This document shows positions 8,008-15,725 of a stretch of 64,000 bases of DNA, one piece after another. A program made the position numbers and the translations under genes. Origin of the DNA: Bacillus sp. UNC438CL73TsuS30 (lineage in GTDB: Bacteria; Bacillota; Bacilli; Bacillales; Cytobacillaceae); assembly GCF_000482325.1 (NCBI RefSeq), contig NZ_KI535295.1, forward strand, positions 1,041,060-1,105,059, written 5' to 3'. A model generated the notes under the pieces. It had not been told where the DNA came from. It saw only the letters and a list, made by a program, of their open reading frames with translations, and ran no database searches. Each line of letters starts with the position of its first letter. The first letter of the stretch is position 1.

Positions 8008-9512
8008 AAGGGGTTATGATCCAGGGAACCGCGTCAGATGTGGGCAAAAGTTTGGTTGTTACTGCCTTATGCCGAATACTTTCCAATGAAGGTGTGAAGG
8101 TAGCACCGTTTAAATCGCAAAATATGTCCAATAACTCATATGTAACCGAGGATGGAAAAGAAATTGGCAGAGCGCAGGGAATTCAGGCGGAAGCTGCTAG
8201 AACCGAGGCAACCGTTTGGATGAATCCAATCCTGTTAAAACCGCGATCCCAGCAGGATGCGGAAGTGGTTTACTTAGGCAAAGCCATCGAAACCTTTTCC
8301 GGACGAGAATACCGCGAAAAGTTTTATGAAAAAGGGTTAGAAGTGATTCAGGATTCCATAAAACAGCTTTCAAAACAATTTGAAGTCGTGGTTATTGAAG
8401 GAGCTGGCAGTCCGGTTGAAATTAATTTGAAAGATCGAGAGCTAGTTAATATGAAGGTCGCAGATCTTGCAGATGTGCCGGTTGTGCTTGTTGCTGATAT
8501 TGACCGTGGCGGAGTGTTTGCCAGTATTATCGGAACGCTTGAATTATTGGAACCGGAAGAAAGAAAACGTGTTTCCGGGCTCATCATCAATAAATTCCGC
8601 GGGGACATAACCCTATTTGAGGATGGGATTAGATGGCTTGAAGTAAAAACCGGGATTCCTGTTTTAGGGGTATTGCCCTATATCGATCATCATATGATTG
8701 ATGGGGAAGATTCCTTGTCCATTGCCCGCCAATTTTCAAATCAAAAACAGGGGAATATTGATATCGCGGTCATTCACCTTCCTTTTATATCAAATTATAG
8801 TGATTTCGAGCCTTTTTTATATGAAGAAGATGTTTCGATTCGATGGGTGAAACGTGGCGATGAATTTGGTACACCGGATGCCGTCATCATTCCGGGGACA
8901 AAAAGTACGATACAAGATTTGAAGTTTATTAGAGAACAAGGGCTAGATGTAAAAATCAAAAACCATTTTGAAAATGGCGGAATTACAGTCGGGATATGTG
9001 GTGGTTATCAAATTCTTGGCGAAGAAATGATTGATGAGGCAGGTTCAGATACCGGAGTTAAAAACAGTATGATTCAAGGTTTGAGCATAATTCCGGGAAA
9101 AACAATTTTTTATGATGAGAAAGAAACGACAAGAACGCAGGCAGTTTACCACGAAAATACTGGCTTTCCTAAAACCCTTGAATTGAAAGGGTATGAAATC
9201 CATTTAGGCCGCACTTTTATTAGACATAAGGGATGTTCATTTTTAAGATTGGCAGAGGGAAAAGAAGAAGGCTATTTTCAAAACAACGGCCAAATCATTG
9301 GAACGTATCTCCACCATCTTTTTCATAATGACGAATGGAGAAATCGTTGGCTAAATCTTATTCGGAAAATGAAAGGACTGCCACCGCAAGAGATTAGAAC
9401 AATCCAAGAGTTTAAAGATCAACGATTTGACTCCCTTGCTTCTGATATGAAACGTCATCTAAAGTGGGAGCTTTTAAAAGAACTTATTGAAAAATGGAGT
9501 CCAAAGAAATGA
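8004..9512 (+). CDS. cobQ: Cobyric acid synthase (CobQ/CbiP)
   Basis: A 502-residue glutamine-dependent amidotransferase. The ATP-binding N-domain begins with GTASDVGKS (residues 8-16); KSQNMSNNSYVT follows. The C-terminal class-I glutaminase domain has VGICGGYQILG, with the nucleophilic cysteine, and the histidine in YLHHLF. It amidates adenosylcobyrinic acid a,c-diamide at four side chains. Its presence in an operon without ring-building genes is notable: pure cobinamide salvage would not need it. The start overlaps the cobU stop by ATGA. Confidence 0.94.
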   Translation: MKGVMIQGTASDVGKSLVVTALCRILSNEGVKVAPFKSQNMSNNSYVTEDGKEIGRAQGIQAEAARTEATVWMNPILLKPRSQQDAEVVYLGKAIETFSGREYREKFYEKGLEVIQDSIKQLSKQFEVVVIEGAGSPVEINLKDRELVNMKVADLADVPVVLVADIDRGGVFASIIGTLELLEPEERKRVSGLIINKFRGDITLFEDGIRWLEVKTGIPVLGVLPYIDHHMIDGEDSLSIARQFSNQKQGNIDIAVIHLPFISNYSDFEPFLYEEDVSIRWVKRGDEFGTPDAVIIPGTKSTIQDLKFIREQGLDVKIKNHFENGGITVGICGGYQILGEEMIDEAGSDTGVKNSMIQGLSIIPGKTIFYDEKETTRTQAVYHENTGFPKTLELKGYEIHLGRTFIRHKGCSFLRLAEGKEEGYFQNNGQIIGTYLHHLFHNDEWRNRWLNLIRKMKGLPPQEIRTIQEFKDQRFDSLASDMKRHLKWELLKELIEKWSPKK

Positions 9513-10297
9513 AATTTTTAACAGGGTTCTTCATTGGACTTCAGTTTTTTACAGCGGTGCCGATTCCAAGAGAGCTGCCAATGGATTCAAAGTATCTTGG
9601 AAAAGCGGTTCAAGCCTTCCCGCTCTTAGGGCTGTTTCAAGGTATTATCTATGCGGTTCTTCTCTATTTACTAATAGAATTTACGCCATTTTCCCATCTG
9701 GCTGTTGCTTTTTTTCTATGGCTGGTGACGATTCTGCTAACTGGAGGAATCCATCTCGATGGCTGGATCGATGCAAGTGATGCTTATTTTTCCTATGGCA
9801 GTAAGGAAAAAAGGTTGGAAATTATGAAGGATCCGAGGACGGGAGCATTTGGCGTTCTTTCGGTCATTGTTTTACTAAGCTGCCGGTTATTTTTTATTTT
9901 TGAAATAACCGAGACTACGCAATTGCTGACCTATATTTTGATTGCGGCGATTCCCTTTTTCAGTAAAAGTGTGATGGGGGTTTTGCTTGTAAAGGTTCCA
10001 CCCGCTAAGAAGGAAGGATTGGCTGCGATGTTTCAGCAGGCAGTGTCACCTAAATTAGTATCAATCTATCCTGTTTTTATTATTCTTTTTGCTGCTTTAG
10101 TAGTAGTTTTAAATGAAAAAATGATTGGGGTCGTAATTTTGTTTTTGGCTGCTGTCGGATGTTATCTGCTTTGCCGTCGTAATGCACTGAATTGGTTTGG
10201 TGGAATCACGGGGGATGTATTGGGAGCATCTGTAGAAGGGACGGAGGTACTCTTATGGATGACATTGTGGTTATCGCATTATTTCGCCATGGACTGA
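9509..10297 (+). CDS. cobS: Adenosylcobinamide-GDP ribazoletransferase (cobalamin synthase)
   Basis: A CobS-family membrane enzyme of about 262 residues that joins adenosylcobinamide-GDP to alpha-ribazole or its phosphate. The family motif GGIHLDGWIDASDA, with nearby KDPRTGAFGV, supplies the metal-binding acidic residues. I chose the ATG at 9509 because GGAG at 9497-9500 is well placed and it overlaps the cobQ stop as ATGA; an in-frame ATG at 9494 lacks a good ribosome site. The N-terminus MKFLTGFFIGLQFFTAVPIP looks like other CobS proteins. Confidence 0.92.
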   Translation: MKFLTGFFIGLQFFTAVPIPRELPMDSKYLGKAVQAFPLLGLFQGIIYAVLLYLLIEFTPFSHLAVAFFLWLVTILLTGGIHLDGWIDASDAYFSYGSKEKRLEIMKDPRTGAFGVLSVIVLLSCRLFFIFEITETTQLLTYILIAAIPFFSKSVMGVLLVKVPPAKKEGLAAMFQQAVSPKLVSIYPVFIILFAALVVVLNEKMIGVVILFLAAVGCYLLCRRNALNWFGGITGDVLGASVEGTEVLLWMTLWLSHYFAMD

Positions 10298-10866
10298 CAG
10301 AAGCGAACAGACGAAGAGCCTATTTGGGATGGAAGGACTCGCCTTTAATCCTTGATGAAATGAAAATACCTATTAATCGGATCTATGATTGTTATTTTTC
10401 TAGCGATTTAAATAGATGTATAGAAACTGCAAAGATCTTTTTTCCGGATGAAAGTCCATATCTATTAAAAGAGCTTCGGGAAATGGATTTCGGTGAATGG
10501 GATGGAAAAACGTATGATGAATTGAAGGAAGATCAGCTATACCGGCAGTGGCTGTCTGAACCATTAAACTTTCGTCCGCCGGATGGGGAATGGTTTCAGC
10601 GATTTCAGGATAGAAGTCAGAATGGTTGGAGTCAGATTGTGACTAAAATTCTGCTGAAAAATCTGCAAAGCTGTGCGGTGATCACGCATGGCGGTGTAGT
10701 CCGTCATTTCCTGACCAAGTATGCGCCAGAAATAAAAGAATTTTGGGAGTGGCAATGCCCCCATCATGAAGGATTCGAATTAATCTTTAACCGTGAAGCG
10801 TTAAGGAGGGGTGAACGGTGCACTTTATTACAGGTGGTGCCTTTAATGGGAAAAGAGAGTGGGTGA
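10255..10866 (+). CDS. cobC: Alpha-ribazole phosphatase-like histidine phosphatase
   Basis: A 203-residue histidine phosphatase superfamily protein. The catalytic RHG is in LFRHGLTEANRR near the N-terminus and the second histidine is in ITHGGVVRHF. The start at 10255 has GGAGGT at 10243-10248 and overlaps the end of cobS; a longer frame back to 10192 runs deep into cobS without a ribosome site. In this operon it should dephosphorylate alpha-ribazole phosphate or cobalamin phosphate. Members of this superfamily have many substrates, so the role rests on context. Confidence 0.85.
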   Translation: MDDIVVIALFRHGLTEANRRRAYLGWKDSPLILDEMKIPINRIYDCYFSSDLNRCIETAKIFFPDESPYLLKELREMDFGEWDGKTYDELKEDQLYRQWLSEPLNFRPPDGEWFQRFQDRSQNGWSQIVTKILLKNLQSCAVITHGGVVRHFLTKYAPEIKEFWEWQCPHHEGFELIFNREALRRGERCTLLQVVPLMGKESG

Positions 10867-11267
10867 GAAATACCTATAAGGTTCAATTCAAAGCCCAATG
10901 GACATCTGCTTACCAGAAAGATCCATTCCCTTTTGAACTTGAGGAACCTGGAACACTGCTTATTCTTGAAGGAATTGAAATGTGGATAAACGATTTAATG
11001 AAAGAATATGAACCTGAAAAATGTCGTGAAATATGGAAAAACTGCTTAACCCAATGGATTTCCTGGGAGCGGGCAGAGAAAAATCGAAAACTAGTGGTAA
11101 TTGGTACAGATATTACAAAAGGAATTGTTCCGTTGGAGAAGGAAAACAGACTTTGGCGCGACCTGACGGGATGGGCCTATCAGGACATCGCAGCAACAGC
11201 GGACAGAGTCGACGTCATTTGGTATGGATTAAATCAAACAATTAAGGGTGGGGGAATGGAAGGATGA
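10818..11267 (+). CDS. Degenerate CobU-like protein
   Basis: A 149-residue protein resembling the N-terminal half of CobU. It starts MHFITGGAFNGKREW, parallel to the P-loop of the real cobU, but the Walker A Ser/Thr after GK is Arg. LILEGIEMWINDL matches the LLDCVTTLLNNEL region, and the end (DRVDVIWYGL) matches the ADKAYLIESG region. The guanylylated-histidine segment between them is missing. It may lack kinase or transferase activity, or have a changed role. It starts with GTG (AAGGAGGG at 10803-10810), and its stop overlaps the next start as ATGA, so it is translated as part of the operon. Confidence 0.7.
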   Translation: MHFITGGAFNGKREWVRNTYKVQFKAQWTSAYQKDPFPFELEEPGTLLILEGIEMWINDLMKEYEPEKCREIWKNCLTQWISWERAEKNRKLVVIGTDITKGIVPLEKENRLWRDLTGWAYQDIAATADRVDVIWYGLNQTIKGGGMEG

Positions 11268-11848
11268 GAATTTATACAAGAACTGGTGATAAGGGAAAAA
11301 CAAGTATCATTGGCGGCAGAGTCGATAAAGATGACGTTAGAGTAGAAGCATATGGAACGGTTGATGAAGTTAATTGCTTTGTTGGTCAGGCGATTCAAGA
11401 GCTTGACCCGGAGATTTTCGCAGATGTACTAGCTGATCTTGAAACCATTCAGCACGAATTATTCGATTGCGGTGGAGACTTAGCCAATGTTTTGGACAAA
11501 CGAGAAATGAAGCTTCAGAAAGAATCAATTGATTATTTGGAAAAGAAGATCGATGAGTATATTGAAGAGGCTCCTGAATTAGAAAGGTTTATTTTACCTG
11601 GAGGTACAAAACCGGCCGCCTCGATTCATCTTGCGAGGACTGTAACAAGGAGAGCTGAACGCTTGGTGGTAAAACTGATTAAAGCTGACTCAAAAGCTCC
11701 TGAACTTGGACTTCAATACTTAAACCGTCTATCAGACTATTTCTTTGCCTTAGCAAGGGTCATTAATTGTCGCCTGAATGTCAAAGATGTGGAGTATGTA
11801 AGGAGCGCAAAAGTGTTCAGAGGCGGGAAGCGGTCGGATGAAAAATAG
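11264..11848 (+). CDS. pduO: Cob(I)alamin adenosyltransferase, PduO type
   Basis: A 194-residue PduO-family ATP:co(I)rrinoid adenosyltransferase. The N-terminal TRTGDKGKTSIIGG is the ATP-binding signature; the C-terminal block LPGGTKPAASIHLARTVTRRAER is also diagnostic. It makes the adenosylated corrinoid needed by CbiZ, CbiB and CobU. It is a single-domain form without the C-terminal domain of some PduO proteins. ATGA overlap with the gene before, and overlap with cblT after, show operon coupling. Confidence 0.93.
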   Translation: MRIYTRTGDKGKTSIIGGRVDKDDVRVEAYGTVDEVNCFVGQAIQELDPEIFADVLADLETIQHELFDCGGDLANVLDKREMKLQKESIDYLEKKIDEYIEEAPELERFILPGGTKPAASIHLARTVTRRAERLVVKLIKADSKAPELGLQYLNRLSDYFFALARVINCRLNVKDVEYVRSAKVFRGGKRSDEK

Positions 11849-12338
11849 ACTGGATGGAAAAATGGTAAGCTGGCTGGCTCTTTTTACAGCATTGTCAGTT
11901 GTCGGTGCTTCCATCAAAATTCCGGCAATCGTCGGAAGTGTCGCCTTGGATGTGTTTCCAGCACTGCTTGCAGCTGTATTAATCGGGGCCAGGCTAGGAG
12001 CGATTGTCGCTGCATTTGGCCATTTATTATCAGCCCTATTTGGTGGTTTTCCACTAGGACCCATGCATATTTTAATTGCTGGTGAAATGGGATTGCTCGT
12101 TTGGATTTTCGGGGTTTTATATAAAAATAAGAGAATCATAGCCAGTCTTCTTTTTGTTCTAGGAAATGCATTTGCGGCACCGCTTCCCTTTATTTTTTTA
12201 ATGAGTATGGGTTTCTACGTGACACTTATCCCATCATTATTCGTTGGTTCAATGCTCAATGTGGTGATAGGGTTACTGTTGATTCCGAGACTTTCAAGTC
12301 TATTCGAAACTGCTGCACGGAGAAAGGAACTTAGCTGA
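11838..12338 (+). CDS. cblT: CblT-like ECF S component, putative alpha-ribazole transporter
   Basis: A 166-residue small membrane protein with about five to six hydrophobic helices, of the ECF substrate-binding type (GSVALDVFPALLAAVLIGARLGA near the N-terminus). Its stop overlaps the start of the next gene (TGATG), a cblS homologue. In Listeria, CblT and CblS are described as alpha-ribazole transporter and alpha-ribazole kinase, which bypass CobT. The pairing here supports the same role. The family call is good; the substrate rests on this pairing. Confidence 0.75.
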   Translation: MKNRLDGKMVSWLALFTALSVVGASIKIPAIVGSVALDVFPALLAAVLIGARLGAIVAAFGHLLSALFGGFPLGPMHILIAGEMGLLVWIFGVLYKNKRIIASLLFVLGNAFAAPLPFIFLMSMGFYVTLIPSLFVGSMLNVVIGLLLIPRLSSLFETAARRKELS

Positions 12339-13054
12339 TGAGAGATATTGTAACCATCCCCTTAAATGAAAAGGTATCTCTTATCATTTCTAGCGATAAC
12401 AGCGGCGGAATTGGGATGAAGGCGGAAGACTTGGTAAAAGTATCGTATGAAACCGTTGCCTATTATTCTTTTCGGGTTGCTGCCATGGAGTGTATTGCCG
12501 GGGGCGGTGAATTGATTTCTGTGGTGGTTCACAATTTTTGCGGCAATGAACCGTGGGAGGAACTTGTCAAAGGTGTACAAAAGGGAGTAAAAGAACTCGG
12601 TTTAAGCGAGGTTTCTGTTACGGGAAGTACGGAAAGTAATTTTTCCTTAAAGCAATCTGCTGTCGGGATTATCGTAATTGGAAAAAAGGCAACAGATACA
12701 GTAATGGAAGTATCGCTTTCAGATTCTTTAAAAGTTGCGGTTATTGGGATGCCTCTTGTTGGAAATGAAGTGGTGGAGCATTCAGAAAACGTGGTTCCAT
12801 TGGCACTTTTCCAAGAAATTTGCAGATTGAAAGATGTGGTTGTTTTACCAGTTGGATCAAAAGGGATCTTTTATGAGTTGAATCAACTGTTTTCAAATAA
12901 AGTTTTAGAAAAAGGAAATCTAATAATGGATATAGATGTTTTTAAATCATCCGGTCCTTCCACTTGCTTTATTGCCGTTTATCCTGGGGGTCTTGAAGAA
13001 AAAATCAAGAGTGCATCAGGTAATTATTTCCACTCGGTACATATAGAATTTTAA
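12338..13054 (+). CDS. cblS: CblS-like alpha-ribazole kinase (PurM/AIR-synthase-like)
   Basis: A 238-residue protein with the look of the PurM/ThiL ATP-binding fold: SSDNSGGIGMKAEDLVKV near the N-terminus and VTGSTESNFSLKQSAVGI in the middle. Next to cblT and with no cobT in the locus, it best fits alpha-ribazole kinase, giving alpha-ribazole phosphate for CobS. It is the last gene of the riboswitch operon. A general AIR-synthase-related label would be the fallback. Confidence 0.72.
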   Translation: MRDIVTIPLNEKVSLIISSDNSGGIGMKAEDLVKVSYETVAYYSFRVAAMECIAGGGELISVVVHNFCGNEPWEELVKGVQKGVKELGLSEVSVTGSTESNFSLKQSAVGIIVIGKKATDTVMEVSLSDSLKVAVIGMPLVGNEVVEHSENVVPLALFQEICRLKDVVVLPVGSKGIFYELNQLFSNKVLEKGNLIMDIDVFKSSGPSTCFIAVYPGGLEEKIKSASGNYFHSVHIEF

Positions 13055-13111
13055 AATATTATGTTGCTATTTACTTTAATTAGGTATAGGATAAAATTAT
13101 TAAATTCATAG

Positions 13112-13207
13112 ACTACTAGGGGTGCCCGGATTCGAGGCTGAGAGAAAAACAATTTGTTTTTTAACCCTTTGGACCTGATCTGGATCATACCAGCGTAGGA
13201 AAGTAGT
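13112..13207 (+). ncRNA. TPP (THI-box) riboswitch
   Basis: The conserved THI elements are visible: GGGGTGCC near 13119, GGCTGAGAG near 13137-13145, ACCCTTTGGACCTGATCTGG at 13164-13183, and the terminal ACCAGCGTAGGAA. The P1 stem is CTACT (13113-13117) with AGTAG (13202-13206). It is followed by an intrinsic terminator, so the operon should be shut off when thiamin pyrophosphate is plentiful. Confidence 0.95.
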
Positions 13208-13238
13208 GGAAAAATTAATTTTTTCTATTGCCTATTAA

Positions 13239-13275
13239 GTCAGGTCCTATTTATGGATCTGGCTTTTTTATTTTT
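13239..13275 (+). terminator. TPP riboswitch terminator
   Basis: The stem GTCAGGTCC (13239-13247) with GGATCTGGC (13255-13263) includes two G-U pairs and is followed by a T-rich run. It lies between the aptamer and the permease gene. Confidence 0.85.
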
Positions 13276-13293
13276 TATAAAGGGGAGTACAGC

Positions 13294-14628
13294 ATGAATG
13301 AGAACGAAAGTATTGTTATAGGGGTGGAGGAAAAATTACCACCAGTTAAAAGTTTTTTATATGGATTGCAGCATGTATTTGTTTCAAATGTCTGGCTGGA
13401 TCCAATTTTTGTCGCAGCGATGATTGGATTGCCGTTGTCCCTATCAGCCAATATTGTTAACGCCATTTTTATCTCTGCAGGACTTGTAACCTTGATACAA
13501 GCAACAAAGCTTGTCAGATTGCCGATTGTTCAAGGACCGTCCGCTGCCTTTGACTCAATCATGATTTCAGCGGGTAAAGCAAATGCGCTTGCGGCTGCGA
13601 GTGGCAGTATCTTTTTAAGTGCAATTATTGTTTTTCTATTATCCATTACCGGTGTAATCGGAAAACTAAAGGCTCTATTTACACCAGTTATTTCCGGAAC
13701 CGTTATTTTTATCGTCGGAATTTCCTTATCAAGCTTTACGTTATATGAATTTTTAGGCGGAACACCGGGAATGGATAGTTTTGCTAGCATGAGCACGCTA
13801 GTCATGTCCATCCCAACAGCCTTGGTGGTTATTTTATTATCTCTTTTCGGCCGCGGCATATGGAAGTCATTCTCTTTCCTTATTGCCCTGATTGTTGGGG
13901 ATTTGATTGCCATTTGTTTTGGAAAAACAAATTTTTCGATCATTAGTGAAAAAGGCTGGTTTGGCATGCCCCATTTTCTTCCTTACGGAGAGTTTACCTT
14001 CCATTGGAGCTGGTTTTTGACATTTTTTGTGGCTTATATTGTAGCGATTATCGAAGCAATGGGTGTTTATCAGGCATCCGCGGAAATGCTTGATATTGAT
14101 TTAGACCGAAAAAGAATCCGGAATGGATTTGCAGGTGAGTCGGCCGGTTCACTTATTTCCTCATTAATCGGAGGATTCCCTACTACCGCATATGCTCAAA
14201 ACGTTGGACTTCTAAGATTAACAGGTGTAGGTTCACGAAAACCGGTGATTGTTGCTGGGGTAATTTTCTTAGTACTGGGCTTTGTCCCAAAAGCCGGTGC
14301 CATTCTAGCATTGACACCGGATGCCGTTGTCGGCGGGATCTTTTTACCTGCTGCAGCCAGCTTAGTTTTTACCGGTATTTCGATTTTGGCTAAAGTGGAT
14401 AAAAACGAAACAAATTACATGATTATCGGATTATCCATCCTATTAGCGATTAGTCTTCCGACGTATTTTAAAGATGTAAAAGGAACAGTGGGAACGTTCC
14501 TCTCCAATAGCATTTTTATAGGTGCATTTTTCTCAATTATTCTTCAAGTTTTATTCGTTCATCTACCAAAATTGTTTAGAAACGAGGCAAGAAAAAATGA
14601 GAGTAGAGTCACAACAGATCACCTGTGA
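13294..14628 (+). CDS. NCS2-family (xanthine/uracil permease-like) transporter in thiamin operon
   Basis: A 444-residue transporter of the nucleobase-cation symporter-2 type with about 12-14 membrane segments. VQGPSAAFDSIMISAG and ESAGSLISSLIGGFPTTAYAQNVG match the two half-helix substrate/ion sites of NCS2 carriers. The start at 13294 has AAGGGGAG upstream; the in-frame extension to 13228 runs through the terminator and was rejected. As the first gene under TPP control it probably imports a thiamin precursor, such as a pyrimidine, or the carboxylated compound handled by the next three genes. The usual purine/uracil substrate is less likely here. Confidence 0.85.
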   Translation: MNENESIVIGVEEKLPPVKSFLYGLQHVFVSNVWLDPIFVAAMIGLPLSLSANIVNAIFISAGLVTLIQATKLVRLPIVQGPSAAFDSIMISAGKANALAAASGSIFLSAIIVFLLSITGVIGKLKALFTPVISGTVIFIVGISLSSFTLYEFLGGTPGMDSFASMSTLVMSIPTALVVILLSLFGRGIWKSFSFLIALIVGDLIAICFGKTNFSIISEKGWFGMPHFLPYGEFTFHWSWFLTFFVAYIVAIIEAMGVYQASAEMLDIDLDRKRIRNGFAGESAGSLISSLIGGFPTTAYAQNVGLLRLTGVGSRKPVIVAGVIFLVLGFVPKAGAILALTPDAVVGGIFLPAAASLVFTGISILAKVDKNETNYMIIGLSILLAISLPTYFKDVKGTVGTFLSNSIFIGAFFSIILQVLFVHLPKLFRNEARKNESRVTTDHL

Positions 14629-15715
14629 AATCATAGATTTTATTCATCAGTTTCCAGAAGGGCTTCCTCCTGATGCTGAGACTGACTTTAATAAACTGGC
14701 TTTAAAGCTTTTTAACTTTCAATTCAATTTCAATCTACCATACAAAAAGTTTTGCCAATCAAAAAGGAAAACGCCGTTAACGGTCAAAGATTGGAAGGAT
14801 ATTCCGGCCATTCCGATTCAAGGATTTAAAGAAATGGTTTTATCCTCTGAACCTGTAGAGGACGTAGAGGCCGTGTTTATGACAAGCGGCACGACAAACC
14901 AGATTGCCTTGGGGAAAAACTATCATCCAACACTGGCAGTTTGGGATACTTCCATGAAGGGGCCGTTTAAACAATTTGTATTGCCGGATGTCGAAAAAAT
15001 CACGATGTTCGTTTTGTCGCCGGGGGCAGATTTGAATCAGAATTCCTCGCTTTCCCGTTATTTAACAAATGCAGTAACCTTTTTAGGTACCGAAAAAAGT
15101 CGTTTCTTTTTCGATGAAAACGGTCTTGATATGGAAGGACTGGCAGTGGCATTAAAGGAATCGGAAGAACGGGGGGAGCCGGTTCTCCTGATAGGAGCAA
15201 CGTTCGCTTATGTGCATGTTTTAGATGATTTAAAAGAAAAGAACACCAGGTTCAAACTGGCAAAGGGCAGCCGGATTTTTGATACAGGCGGTTTTAAAGG
15301 GCAGTCACGGGAAGTAGAGATGGACCGTTTATATTCTATGTTCAAGGAGTATTTCCATGTTGATCGTACGATGTGTATCAATATGTATGGAATGACGGAA
15401 TTAAGTTCACAAATCTATGATCAAACCATTCTATCAAACCATTTAACGGGAACAACTGTTTTCGATAAAGCTGGACCAGCATGGGTGAAAACCATCGTGC
15501 TGGATCCAAATACATTAGAGCCTGTAGGTAATGGTGAGACAGGGGTAATTGCTCATTATGATTTAGCCAATTGGAATTCTTGCCAGGCAATTTTGACGGA
15601 GGATTTGGGTTATAAAACGGAGGAAGGACTTGTTTTACTTGGAAGAGTAAAGGGCTCAGAAGCAAGAGGCTGCTCAATTGCAATTGACCAATTGTTGCAG
15701 GCAAATGGAAAATGA
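14597..15715 (+). CDS. LuxE-like acyl-protein synthetase / acid-adenylating enzyme
   Basis: A 372-residue member of the LuxE acyl-protein synthetase family within the ANL adenylating fold. The ATP-binding loop MTSGTT is at residues 95-100, and NMYGMTELSSQ at 262-272 matches the adenylation A5 motif. In bioluminescence LuxE activates a fatty acid and hands it to the reductase LuxC, which is exactly the next gene here. The start at 14597 overlaps the permease by 32 bases. No luciferase genes are nearby, and the operon is under a TPP riboswitch, so I infer that it activates a carboxylated thiamin precursor (for example a thiazole or pyrimidine acid). Family confident, substrate inferred. Confidence 0.85.
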   Translation: MRVESQQITCEIIDFIHQFPEGLPPDAETDFNKLALKLFNFQFNFNLPYKKFCQSKRKTPLTVKDWKDIPAIPIQGFKEMVLSSEPVEDVEAVFMTSGTTNQIALGKNYHPTLAVWDTSMKGPFKQFVLPDVEKITMFVLSPGADLNQNSSLSRYLTNAVTFLGTEKSRFFFDENGLDMEGLAVALKESEERGEPVLLIGATFAYVHVLDDLKEKNTRFKLAKGSRIFDTGGFKGQSREVEMDRLYSMFKEYFHVDRTMCINMYGMTELSSQIYDQTILSNHLTGTTVFDKAGPAWVKTIVLDPNTLEPVGNGETGVIAHYDLANWNSCQAILTEDLGYKTEEGLVLLGRVKGSEARGCSIAIDQLLQANGK

Positions 15716-15725
15716 GGGGATTGCA

